A stretch of 32,721 nucleotides of DNA from Streptomyces albicerus (GTDB taxonomy: Bacteria; Actinomycetota; Actinomycetes; Streptomycetales; Streptomycetaceae). Position 1 is the stretch's first letter, and each line of letters starts with the position of its first letter. The stretch covers positions 1 to 32,721 of the forward strand of contig NZ_VWMY01000095.1 of the NCBI RefSeq assembly GCF_008905045.1, written 5' to 3'. Below, in pieces: positions 7,373 to 15,001 of the stretch. Both the position numbers and the translations under genes were made by a program. Under the pieces are notes generated by a model that searched no databases, was not told the DNA's origin, and was given only the letters and a program-made list of their open reading frames with translations.

Positions 7373-7427
7373 GGGCGCCCCTTTAGGGGCGCGGGGCTGT
7401 ATCAATGTGCGGCTCCGCCGCGGGGCG
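7373..7427 (+). repeat. Dispersed repeat with terminator-like hairpin, copy 1
   Basis: It begins with a hairpin (GCGCCCCT 7375-7382, TT, AGGGGCGC 7385-7392) and continues through GGGGCTGTATCAATGTGCGG and CTCCGCCGCGGGG. The same sequence, inverted and nearly identical over about 50 bp, is at 11391-11446. It fills the gap between the convergent aldo/keto reductase and AAA+ genes and probably ends both transcripts. Confidence 0.85.
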
Positions 7428-7430
7428 CGC

Positions 7431-8951
7431 TCAGCCCCCACCGGCGGGCAGCCAACCCTCATCGTCGGCGTCCCCATCCTCGGCATCGTCCTCGTCGGGA
7501 TCCCGTACCCCGAGCAGCCGCCGCGTCAACCGGTCGCGGTCGGACAGCAGCTCGTCCACCGCGGCCCGTACATCCTCCGCCTCCGTCCGCTCAGCCTCCC
7601 GCTCCGCGGAGACGAGGACGGCCCGGCGTACGAGCTCCTTCGTGAAGGAGGCCGTCGTGCCCTCCGTACGGGCCACGACCTCCTCGGTGAGCTCCTTGCC
7701 GAGATCGAGCTGCGAGCCGTACAGGCCGAGGAGGCGAGCACGGCCCTCCGCGTCCGGGAGGGGGATCTCGACCGCCAGGTCGACCCGGCCGGGGCGCTGG
7801 ACGAGCGCCGGCTCCAGCAGGTCGGCGCGGTTGGTGGTGAGGAGGAAGGCCACGTCCGTGTCGTCGCCGAGACCGTCCATCTCGTTCAACACCTGGAAGA
7901 GCAGGGGCTGTTCGCCGCCCCCGTAGTCACGGGCCTCGGCGATCAGATCGCAGTCCTCCAGGACCACGAGCGCGGGCTGGAGCATCCGGGCGAGCGCGCA
8001 GGCCGGCCCGATGGCGCCGATGCTCGTTCCGGCGAGGACGACGACCGTGAACTCCGGGAGGTGGGAGAGGAGATAGCGGATGGTATGGGTCTTGCCGGTG
8101 CCCGGCGGCCCGTACAGGAGGAGGCCGCGGCGCAGGTGCTGGCCGGCCGCGCGGAGGCGTTCGCGGCGGCGGGCCACACCGGCGACCTGCCGTTCCACCC
8201 TCTCGAGGAGACCGGTCGGCAGCACGATGTCGTCGCGGGTGAGCGCGGGCCGGCGATGGAAGCGGAACGGTCCGAGCCCTTCACCGAACTCCGAACCCTC
8301 GAAGGACAGGATCTGCCCGCGGAAGATGTTGAGCTCGCGGACCAGTACGTTGATCTCGTCCAGCAGCCGGACCGCGAACTCCCTTTCCTCGGCGAGCACT
8401 TCGATCTCGACCTTGTCGCGCCCGTACTCGTCCGCGGGCCCGCGCAGCAGCAGCGCGAACCGGTCCTCGCCCTCCCGCCCCAGGTAGAACCCGAAGGAGA
8501 CACAGGCGAGTTCGTCGTCCGGAGACACGGGCAGATGCGCGTAGTCGACCGCCCCGATCACGAACCGGTTGTAGCGGTCCGCGGATTCGAGGATCTCGCC
8601 GAGGGTCAGGTCACCGTGATGGGTGGACCCGCGCATGCCGATCAGCTCGTACGAACGCCCCTCGACCGCCTCGAACCAGCGCTCCACCGCCAGATGCACA
8701 TTGGGCAGGTCGTACGGGGCGTACGCGGCCTTGACCACCGGCTGGTCACCGGGCGCGGAGCCTAGGTGGGCGCGCATCCGCTCGGCGAGGTTGCGGCCGT
8801 CGCCGACCTCGTGCTTCGGCCGGGCGACCGCTTCCAGGAACTCGTGGAACAGCTCGCTGACCCGGTCGAGCGAGAGCGGTGCCCCCGGGTGCGCGGCCGC
8901 CGCCCGGTCCTCGTACTCCTCGTTGCTGATGATCTCGGTCTCGCCACCCAT
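7431..8951 (-). CDS. AAA+ ATPase (CDC48/ClpX-like single module)
   Basis: A 506-residue protein. The first 230 residues or so form a family-specific domain I cannot assign. Then comes one AAA+ module: Walker A GPPGTGKT (about 288-295), Walker B VVLEDCD, sensor-1 TTNRAD, and QRPGRVD carrying the arginine-finger region. An alpha-helical lid follows, and the protein ends in an acidic tail (DPDEDDAEDGDADDE). ATG 8951 is preceded by GGGGGCAGGT. It probably remodels proteins in an ATP-dependent way. Partners are unknown and neither neighbour is co-directional within 100 bp. Confidence 0.88.
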   Translation of the reverse strand: MGGETEIISNEEYEDRAAAAHPGAPLSLDRVSELFHEFLEAVARPKHEVGDGRNLAERMRAHLGSAPGDQPVVKAAYAPYDLPNVHLAVERWFEAVEGRSYELIGMRGSTHHGDLTLGEILESADRYNRFVIGAVDYAHLPVSPDDELACVSFGFYLGREGEDRFALLLRGPADEYGRDKVEIEVLAEEREFAVRLLDEINVLVRELNIFRGQILSFEGSEFGEGLGPFRFHRRPALTRDDIVLPTGLLERVERQVAGVARRRERLRAAGQHLRRGLLLYGPPGTGKTHTIRYLLSHLPEFTVVVLAGTSIGAIGPACALARMLQPALVVLEDCDLIAEARDYGGGEQPLLFQVLNEMDGLGDDTDVAFLLTTNRADLLEPALVQRPGRVDLAVEIPLPDAEGRARLLGLYGSQLDLGKELTEEVVARTEGTTASFTKELVRRAVLVSAEREAERTEAEDVRAAVDELLSDRDRLTRRLLGVRDPDEDDAEDGDADDEGWLPAGGG

Positions 8952-9081
8952 ACCTGCCCCCGTGCGTCGTGGCGCGCTGTGGTCTCACAGCGTGGGCCCG
9001 AACTCAGGGGCAGGTCAAAGGATTTGCGCAATGTGTCCCCATAGGGCGACTTCGCGAAGGGTGACTTCGCGTACGCGGGGT

Positions 9082-9963
9082 TCAGTCGCCCCGTACGACC
9101 TCGATCGTGCTCGTCCAGCTGTCGGCGGCGTGGCCGCGGGCGACGGTCTTGTCGTAGACCTCCTTGATCGGGCGGAGGGTGCTCACGTCGAGACCTCGGT
9201 GTTCTGCCCACTTCAGGACGTGGCCCACGCCGGACGCCATCATGCCGAGGTTGGCGGCGTCGCCCGGGTGGCTGCCGGCATCGATGTGCCGTGCGGCTTC
9301 GGCGGCGAGGGACGGCATGAAGCCGGTGATGGTGTTCAGGTACGGGGCGAGATCCGCCGCGCGCACCCCGTCGGCCCCGGCGAGCGCGAACGCGTGCACC
9401 AGTCCGGCGATGGACCCGTAGAAGTAGTCGAGCAGCGCCAAGTCGTAGACGGCGGCGAGTCCTTGGTCCTCGCCGAGGTGGGCGGGCTTCCCGCCCAGCG
9501 CCTTGAGCGCCGGCTCGTACTTGTCGTACGCGGCCCGCGGACCGCTGTAGAAGATCAGCGCCTCGGGCTGTCCGATCAACTCGATCGGCACCATGATCGA
9601 GCCGTCGAGGTAGTCGATACCGCGCTCGTTCGCCCAGGCGGCGGTGGTACGGGAGCGCTCCGGGGTGTCCGAGGTGAGGTTGACCAGCACCCGGCCGGGC
9701 AGCTCGTCGGCGACGGAGTCGAGGACGGCCTGGGCCGCGTCGTAGTCGACCACGCAGACGACGACCAATTCGGAGGCGCGGACGGCCTCGCTCGCGCTCC
9801 CGGCCTGGACCGCGCCTCGGGCGACCAGCTCGTCGCCCTTACCCGCCGAACGATTCCAGACGGTGGTGGGATGCCCCGCCTTCAGGAACGCCGCTGCGAG
9901 GGCCTGGCCCATGGCGCCCAGACCGAGGACGGTAACGGGGGTCTTTTCAAGGTCATTTGTCAT
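9082..9963 (-). CDS. Imine reductase-like NADPH-dependent oxidoreductase
   Basis: A 293-residue beta-hydroxyacid-dehydrogenase-superfamily protein. The Rossmann loop GLGAMG (14-19), VWNRS after beta-2 (NADPH preference) and YLDGSIMVP (118-126) are typical of actinobacterial imine reductases. The dimerisation helix has VYDLALLDYF; an Asp at about 174 is a plausible catalytic acid, as in (R)-selective members, but I infer this by pattern only. The start ATG 9963 is tentative: ATG 9972 and GTG 9999 are in frame and none has a clear ribosome site. A half-site resembling the nearby MarR operator lies 48 bp upstream. Confidence 0.85.
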   Translation of the reverse strand: MTNDLEKTPVTVLGLGAMGQALAAAFLKAGHPTTVWNRSAGKGDELVARGAVQAGSASEAVRASELVVVCVVDYDAAQAVLDSVADELPGRVLVNLTSDTPERSRTTAAWANERGIDYLDGSIMVPIELIGQPEALIFYSGPRAAYDKYEPALKALGGKPAHLGEDQGLAAVYDLALLDYFYGSIAGLVHAFALAGADGVRAADLAPYLNTITGFMPSLAAEAARHIDAGSHPGDAANLGMMASGVGHVLKWAEHRGLDVSTLRPIKEVYDKTVARGHAADSWTSTIEVVRGD

Positions 9964-10010
9964 ATGGACCATGCTGGTCGCACGCCCAACTCGCCACAAG
10001 TACGCACTAT

Positions 10011-10030
10011 TTGGTCAGGTACTGAGCGAA
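10011..10030. promoter_or_regulatory. Candidate MarR half-site upstream of the imine reductase
   Basis: TTGGTCAG at 10011-10018 equals one half of the operator at 10786-10806. The partner half (CTGAGCGA) matches only 6 of 8 bases and its spacing is 2 nt shorter. It suggests the MarR protein may also control the imine reductase gene. Confidence 0.35.
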
Positions 10031-10113
10031 AGGTAAGCAAGGAAGGGCGCAGCCACCGTGGCGGCATCGGCATCACCATCGACACCGGCATCGGCATCGG
10101 CATCTCAGGAGGC

Positions 10114-10755
10114 TCAGTCGGCGATCGGCACGGCCCCGTTGAGCCGCGGCGCCGCCGCTTCCCTACGGCCCGTGAGGAGGAGAAGCAGTGCCGAAATCGG
10201 GCCGCTGACCTCCTCACCCTCCCCGCGCGTCCACTCGATGTCGGTGGCGACCAGCCGGGCGTGCGGCAGGGGCCACGGCCTGGGCGGGAACCGCATCGTC
10301 CACACCCGGTCGGCGGCGTCACGGGCCGCCTCGGCCGGCATGGCGCGCTCTCGGCCCAGCGCCAGCGCGATGTCCTGGCCGTGGACGAGGATGTCGAGCA
10401 GCGGCTCGCGGGGCGTCGTGCTGGGCGCGAGCCGGCGGGAGCCGATGATCGAGCGGAGGTTCGCGACGATGTCCGTGACGGGCACTTCGGCCTCGCGGAC
10501 CGCGGTGTCGTGGATCATGCGGTCGACGTTCCCGCGGGCGCGGACGAACTCCCGTACGGCGGTCCCATAGGGGAGTCGCGCCGCCATGGTCAGATGTGCG
10601 GCGACGTCCCGCACCCGCCAGTCGCCGCACCGCGTGGGCTTCTCCCACTCCTCGGGGCCGAGCCCCTCCAGCAGGTCCGCCAGGCTCGCGCGCTCGCGGT
10701 CGACGATCTGCCAGCGCTCGTCCGTGCCCAGTACGACGCCCACGGGAATCACCAC
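10114..10755 (-). CDS. Mycothiol-dependent maleylpyruvate isomerase-family protein
   Basis: A 213-residue DinB/MDMPI-type four-helix protein. The N-terminal signature W-x-x-PT-x-C-x-x-W-x-V-x-DVAAHL (about 37-55) and a later DILVHGQDIA carry the His/Asp/Glu/His residues that bind divalent metal in this family. Members use mycothiol, the actinobacterial thiol, for isomerisation, transfer or detoxification; the substrate here is unknown. The start is GTG 10755, preceded directly by an in-frame stop. It is divergent from a MarR regulator, with the operator sitting in its promoter spacer, which suggests repression relieved by a ligand or xenobiotic. Confidence 0.85.
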   Translation of the reverse strand: MVIPVGVVLGTDERWQIVDRERASLADLLEGLGPEEWEKPTRCGDWRVRDVAAHLTMAARLPYGTAVREFVRARGNVDRMIHDTAVREAEVPVTDIVANLRSIIGSRRLAPSTTPREPLLDILVHGQDIALALGRERAMPAEAARDAADRVWTMRFPPRPWPLPHARLVATDIEWTRGEGEEVSGPISALLLLLTGRREAAAPRLNGAVPIAD

Positions 10756-10774
10756 CTACTCAAGTGGTAAGCTT

Positions 10775-10806
10775 CTCTGACCAAATTAGTCAGAGACTCT
10801 GACCAA
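10775..10806. promoter_or_regulatory. MarR operator: palindrome plus a third half-site
   Basis: A 21-bp inverted repeat, TTAGTCAGAG-A-CTCTGACCAA (10786-10806, one mismatch), plus a direct copy of its right half (CTCTGACCAA) at 10775-10784. The two direct copies are 22 bp apart, about two helical turns. It lies between the divergent MarR and mycothiol-isomerase genes. Confidence 0.8.
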
Positions 10807-10812
10807 TGTCAA
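10783..10812 (-). promoter_or_regulatory. Promoter of the mycothiol-dependent isomerase gene
   Basis: On the minus strand TTGACA (10812-10807), an 18-nt spacer and TAATTT (10788-10783) predict a start near 10776. The MarR palindrome fills the spacer, so bound regulator would block RNA polymerase directly. Confidence 0.65.
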
Positions 10813-10856
10813 GCCATTGGGAAGCGAGTGGGAACCGAGAGCGAGGGGTGTCGGCC

Positions 10857-11336
10857 ATGGTGGCGGAGGGCGGTGCCGCGGGGCGCGGGGCCGAGCGCGA
10901 GATCAACACGGGGGTGCTGCTCTTCATCCCGTACCGGGCTCTGGAGAACCGCGTCTTCGCCGCGCTCGCCGAGGCCGGCTTCGACGACTTCACGCCCGCC
11001 CAGGCCCGGGTCATGCAGCGCATCGGGCCGCACGGGACACGGCTGACCGAGCTGGCCGAGCAGGCCCAGGTCACCAAGCAGACCGCGGGCTTCCTGGTGG
11101 ATCAGCTGGAGAAGGCCGGCTATGTGAAGCGGGTGCCGGATCCGACCGACAGGCGGGCCCGGCTGGTGTGCGGGGCGGAGAAGGCCTGGGCGGCCAAGGA
11201 GGTCGCCGACGCGGTCGTCGCCGACGTGGAGGCCGAGTGGGAGGCCCACCTCGGCAAGCGGCGCATGACCCAACTGCGTCAGGCGCTGACGCTGCTGCGG
11301 GAGATCACGGACCCGTACGCGGCCCCCCGGGGGTAG
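10857..11336 (+). CDS. MarR-family transcriptional regulator
   Basis: A 159-residue winged-helix repressor. Dimerisation helix LFIPYRALENRVFAAL, helix-turn-helix LTELAEQAQVTKQTAGFLVDQLEKAGYV, and a wing with DPTDRRARLV. The start is ATG 10857 with GAGGGG 8 nt upstream. ATG 10806 would lie inside the operator and GTG 10848 is a weaker alternative. It probably represses itself and the divergent mycothiol-dependent gene through 10775-10806, and perhaps the imine reductase. MarR proteins respond to phenolic or other xenobiotic ligands, or to thiol oxidation. No Cys falls in the recognition helix, so ligand sensing is the simpler reading. Confidence 0.92.
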   Translation: MVAEGGAAGRGAEREINTGVLLFIPYRALENRVFAALAEAGFDDFTPAQARVMQRIGPHGTRLTELAEQAQVTKQTAGFLVDQLEKAGYVKRVPDPTDRRARLVCGAEKAWAAKEVADAVVADVEAEWEAHLGKRRMTQLRQALTLLREITDPYAAPRG

Positions 11337-11390
11337 AGCGGCTTCGGATGCGGGCCGGTGTGTTCACCGCGGGCCGGTGGGGGCTTGTCG

Positions 11391-11446
11391 CGCCCCCGCG
11401 GCGGAGCCGCACATTGATACAGCCCCGCGCCCCTCAAGGGGCGCCC
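11391..11446 (-). repeat. Dispersed repeat with hairpin, copy 2 (inverted)
   Basis: Reverse complement of the repeat at 7373-7427, including the hairpin GCGCCCCT-CA-AGGGGCGC and the block CCGCACATTGATACAGCCCC. It lies in the 387-bp gene-free stretch 11337-11723 between convergent MarR and symporter genes. That stretch otherwise holds the second repeat type and two hairpins described separately. Confidence 0.85.
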
Positions 11447-11498
11447 TCTCCCCAGGCCACCAGCCACGTGGCGGATCGAATCCCAACCGGCGGCAGGC

Positions 11499-11552
11499 GC
11501 GCCCTTCAGGGGCGCGGGGAACTGCGCGACCAGCCCCCACCCACCCGCACCC
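11499..11552 (+). repeat. Second dispersed Streptomyces repeat
   Basis: It contains GGGGCGCGGGGAACTGCGCG and ACCAGCCCCCACC, a sequence found many times between genes in Streptomyces (recalled, not searched). It shares the AGGGGCGCGGGG core with the 7373 and 11391 repeats but then diverges (GAACTGCGCGACC in place of CTGTATCAATGTGCGG), so it is a related but distinct type. Confidence 0.7.
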
Positions 11553-11595
11553 ACACAACAACCGAAACCTGCCCAAAACAACCCAACCCCGCCCA

Positions 11596-11610
11596 ACCGC
11601 CGAAGGCGGT
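11596..11610. terminator. Small hairpin ACCGCC-GAA-GGCGGT
   Basis: A perfect 6-bp stem with a 3-nt loop in the convergent gap. It could help stop transcripts from either side. There is no T-run. Confidence 0.35.
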
Positions 11611-11687
11611 GAACGGGGTCGAGTGTGATGACCGGGCGGCTGAGCGACGGGGGAACCACCCAGCCGCCCGGAGTTTTGTGGCCTCCA

Positions 11688-11709
11688 GGTCTGGGCCCAT
11701 GCCCAGACC
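11688..11709. terminator. Terminator of the dicarboxylate symporter gene
   Basis: A perfect 9-bp stem (GGTCTGGGC 11688-11696, loop CCAT, GCCCAGACC 11701-11709) starting 15 nt beyond the symporter stop. No U-tract follows, as is common in Streptomyces terminators. Confidence 0.7.
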
Positions 11710-11723
11710 CCGAGGCCCCGGTC

Positions 11724-13115
11724 CTAGGCCTTCGTCAGGGTCTTGTCACCCGGCTGGTCCGGGACCACCGCCGACGTGGAGGCGGAGGCGGTGTCATGAG
11801 CGTCGTCCAGGAGCGTCGTCTCGTCGAAGGGCAGCTGCCCGGCGAGCACCTGGTCGACACGATCCTTGTCGATCTCCTTGGTCCACGTACCGATGAGGAC
11901 GGTGGCGACGGCGTTGCCGGCGAAGTTCGTCAGCGCGCGGGCCTCGCTCATGAAGCGGTCGATGCCGACGATGAGGCCGATGCCGTCCACCAGCGCGGGC
12001 TTGTGGGACTGGAGCCCACCCGCCAGCGTGGCGAGACCGGCGCCGGTGACACCCGCCGCGCCCTTGGAGGCGACCAGCAGGAAGAGGAGCAGCGGAATCT
12101 GCTCACCGATCGACATCGGCGTACCCATGGCGTCGGCGATGAACAGCGAGGCCATGGTCATGTAGATCATGGTGCCGTCGAGGTTGAAGGAGTACCCGGT
12201 CGGAACGGTGATGCCGACGACGGGCTTGCTGACGCCCAGGTGCTCCATCTTCGCGATGAGCCGCGGCAGCGCGGACTCGGAGGAGGAGGTCGACAGGATC
12301 AGCAGGAACTCACGGCCCAGGTACTTGAAGAGTGTGAGGATGTTGAGGCCCGAGACGATGCGCAGCAGCGCGCCGAGCACGATGCCGACGAACAGGAAAC
12401 AGGTGGCGTAGAAGCCGAGCATCAGCACGGCGAGGCTCTTCAGGGCGTCGACACCCGCCGAACCCGTCACCGCCGCGATCGCGCCGAAGGCACCGATGGG
12501 CGCCGCCCACATCACCATCGCGAGGATGCGGAAGACGAGGCGCTGGATGTGCTCCACGCCCCGCAGGATCGGCGCACCGGACGAGCCCATGGCCTGCAGC
12601 GCGAACCCGGCGAGCAGCGCGACGAGCAGCGTCTGCAGGACCTCGCCGCCGGTGAAGGCGGAGACGATCGTCGTCGGGATGATCCCGAGCAGGAACTCCT
12701 CGGTGTTCTTGGCCTCGGTCACCTGCGCATGACCCGCGTCCTTGATCGCGTCGGTCACCGCCAGGCCCGTACCCGGCTCCAGGATGTTGCCGACGATCAG
12801 GCCGATTCCGAGGGCGACCAGCGACATGACCGTGAAGTAGGCGAGCGCGATACCGCCCACCGCGCCGACCTTCGCGGCCTTGCGTACCGAGCCGATGCCC
12901 AGCACGATCGTGCAGAAGATGATCGGCGAGATCATCATCTTGATCAGGTTCACGAAGCCGGTACCGATCGGCTTCAGCTCGACCGCGAAATCGGGGGCGA
13001 TCAGGCCCACGGCGATGCCGGCGGCAACGGCGACAATCACCGCGATGTACAGGTAGTGGGTGCGGTCCCGCTTGGCAGCGGGAGCGGTAGGTGCCGTATC
13101 AGACTTACTGGTCAC
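11724..13115 (-). CDS. Na+(H+)/C4-dicarboxylate symporter, DctA/DAACS family
   Basis: A 463-residue polytopic membrane protein of the glutamate/dicarboxylate:cation family. The first membrane helix is YIAVIVAVAAGIAVGLI. The re-entrant loop has the serine-rich motif STSSSES, followed by the sodium- and substrate-site motif GYSFNLDGT and a second hairpin with GAAGVTGAG. It should import succinate, fumarate, malate or aspartate. The start is GTG 13115 with a perfect AAGGAGGG site; an in-frame ATG at 13148 has none. It is divergent from a CitA/CitB-type two-component system that probably controls it. Confidence 0.93.
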   Translation of the reverse strand: MTSKSDTAPTAPAAKRDRTHYLYIAVIVAVAAGIAVGLIAPDFAVELKPIGTGFVNLIKMMISPIIFCTIVLGIGSVRKAAKVGAVGGIALAYFTVMSLVALGIGLIVGNILEPGTGLAVTDAIKDAGHAQVTEAKNTEEFLLGIIPTTIVSAFTGGEVLQTLLVALLAGFALQAMGSSGAPILRGVEHIQRLVFRILAMVMWAAPIGAFGAIAAVTGSAGVDALKSLAVLMLGFYATCFLFVGIVLGALLRIVSGLNILTLFKYLGREFLLILSTSSSESALPRLIAKMEHLGVSKPVVGITVPTGYSFNLDGTMIYMTMASLFIADAMGTPMSIGEQIPLLLFLLVASKGAAGVTGAGLATLAGGLQSHKPALVDGIGLIVGIDRFMSEARALTNFAGNAVATVLIGTWTKEIDKDRVDQVLAGQLPFDETTLLDDAHDTASASTSAVVPDQPGDKTLTKA

Positions 13116-13189
13116 GGCTGCCCTCCTTGACGACGTCGTCGGCATCATCCGGCGTGCGGCTCACGTCCGGGGGTTGCGGTGACTATCTC

Positions 13190-13206
13190 CCGCCCTGTGA
13201 GGGCGG
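13190..13206. promoter_or_regulatory. Palindrome between symporter and sensor kinase
   Basis: CCGCCCT-GTG-AGGGCGG is a perfect 7-bp inverted repeat in the 143-bp divergent gap, 75 bp upstream of the symporter start and 53 bp upstream of the kinase start. It is the best candidate for the response-regulator binding site, although a simple hairpin cannot be excluded. Confidence 0.45.
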
Positions 13207-13258
13207 TCACCCTTCCGTTCATTTAGTTCGCGCTTATCAGTAGAGGCAGACTGTTTCC

Positions 13259-15001
13259 ATGCGTTTCCCCCGCGTTCCCCGACCGCGCAGCCTGGCCGGC
13301 CAGCTCTTCGCCATGCAGGCCGTGCTCGTCGCCGTCGTGGTCGCGGGATACGCCCTGTTCACGTACGTCAGCGACCGCAGTCAGGCGGAGGATGCCGCGG
13401 GCCGCCAGGCCCTGGGCGTGGCCCAGTCGGTCGCGGACGCCCCTTCCGTACGGGAGGCCATCCGCACCGCGGACCCGACGAAGACGCTGCAGCCGTACGC
13501 GACGGCGGTGCAGCGCCACGCGCACGTCGACTTCGTCACGATCATGAACACCGACGCCATCCGCTGGACCCACCCCAACGAGAAGCTGATCGGCAAGCGC
13601 TTCCTGGGCCACACGCAGCGTGCCCTCCTCGGCGAGCCCTTCACGGAGGTGTACACCGGCACCCTCGGCGAGTCCGTCCGTGCCGTCACGCCGATATACG
13701 ACAACGGCCGCATCGTCGGCCTGGTCAGCGCGGGCATCAAGGTCGACGAGATCAGTGAGCGGGTCGAGGGCCAGGTGCAGGCCCTGCTCGGCGTCGCGGC
13801 CGCCGCCCTGGCGCTGGGCGCCGTCGGCACGTACGTCATCAACGCACGGCTGCGCCGCTCCACCCACGGGATGAACGCGGCCGAGCTGAGCCGGATGCAC
13901 GACTACCACGAGGCCGCGCTGCACGCCGTGCGCGAGGGGCTGCTGATGCTGGACGGCCAGTTCCGGGTGGCGCTGATCAACGACGGCGGGCGCGAGCTGC
14001 TCGGTGTGACCGACGACGTGGTGGGCCGCTCGGTGGCCGACCTCGGGCTGCCGACCCCGCTGACGGGAGCGCTGCTGTCCGGGGAGCCGCGCGTGGACGA
14101 GGTGCATCTCACCGAGTCGCGGGTGCTCGTCGTGAACACCTCGCCGGTGTCGGGCGGCGAGCGCCGGGGCACGGTGGTGACCCTACGCGATGTGACCGAA
14201 CTCCAGTCCCTGATGGGCGAGTTGGACTCCGAGCGCGGCTTCACCACGGCGCTGCGCTCGCAGGCCCACGAGGCCGCGAACCGCCTCCACACCGTCGTCT
14301 CCCTGATCGAACTGGGCCGGGCCGAGGAGGCCGTCGACTTCGCCACGGCCGAGCTGGAACTGGCCCAGGCCCTCACCGACCAGGTCGTCGCGGCCGTCAG
14401 CGAACCCGTCCTCGCCGCCCTGCTCCTGGGCAAGACGGCCCAGGCGAACGAGCGCGGCGTCGAACTCGTCGTCTCCGAGGACAGCTGCATCGACGACGGC
14501 CTGCTCCCGGAGTCCCTCCCCGCCCGTGACCTGGTGACCGTCCTCGGCAACCTGATCGACAACGCCGTGGACGCGGCGCAGGGCTCGGTGGGCGCCCGGG
14601 TCACGGTCACGGCGTTCGCGGACTCCGAGGGCCTGGTCCTGCGCGTCTCCGACACCGGGTCGGGCGTGGACCCGGCCCACGCGGAGGCGGTCTTCCAGCG
14701 CGGCTGGTCCACGAAGCCCTCCGGGCCCGGCGGCAGGGGGCTCGGCCTGGCCCTCGTACAGCAGGCCGTGGCCCGCCACGACGGAACGCTGACGGTGGCG
14801 GAGGCCGCGGGCGGCGGCGCGTCGTTCGAGGTAAGGCTGCCGCTGCCGACGGCTGGGCGGGGCGGGACTAAGGTCCACGCCGGGCCCGAGTCCGTACGCG
14901 ACACCGGGCCCGAGTCCGAGGGCGCCGCCGGTCGGGATGCCGAGCGCGGCCCCGGACTCACGCGTGAGCCCGAGCCGACGCCGCACGGAGGCACCGTATG
15001 A
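13259..15001 (+). CDS. CitA/DcuS-type sensor histidine kinase
   Basis: A 580-residue membrane kinase. The first membrane helix (about 16-36) is followed by an extracellular Cache/PDC domain with the family motif RWTHPNEKLIGKR (102-114), a second helix (about 173-194), a cytoplasmic PAS domain (about 220-315), an SpoB-like H-box with H337 (QAHEAANRLH), N-box NLIDNAVDAA (431-440), and G-boxes DTGSGVD and RGLGLALV. The last 60 residues or so are low-complexity. Family members bind citrate or C4-dicarboxylates outside the cell. The divergent symporter fits C4-acid sensing. ATG 13259 has only a weak AGAGG upstream. The stop overlaps the regulator start (ATGA). Confidence 0.92.
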   Translation: MRFPRVPRPRSLAGQLFAMQAVLVAVVVAGYALFTYVSDRSQAEDAAGRQALGVAQSVADAPSVREAIRTADPTKTLQPYATAVQRHAHVDFVTIMNTDAIRWTHPNEKLIGKRFLGHTQRALLGEPFTEVYTGTLGESVRAVTPIYDNGRIVGLVSAGIKVDEISERVEGQVQALLGVAAAALALGAVGTYVINARLRRSTHGMNAAELSRMHDYHEAALHAVREGLLMLDGQFRVALINDGGRELLGVTDDVVGRSVADLGLPTPLTGALLSGEPRVDEVHLTESRVLVVNTSPVSGGERRGTVVTLRDVTELQSLMGELDSERGFTTALRSQAHEAANRLHTVVSLIELGRAEEAVDFATAELELAQALTDQVVAAVSEPVLAALLLGKTAQANERGVELVVSEDSCIDDGLLPESLPARDLVTVLGNLIDNAVDAAQGSVGARVTVTAFADSEGLVLRVSDTGSGVDPAHAEAVFQRGWSTKPSGPGGRGLGLALVQQAVARHDGTLTVAEAAGGGASFEVRLPLPTAGRGGTKVHAGPESVRDTGPESEGAAGRDAERGPGLTREPEPTPHGGTV

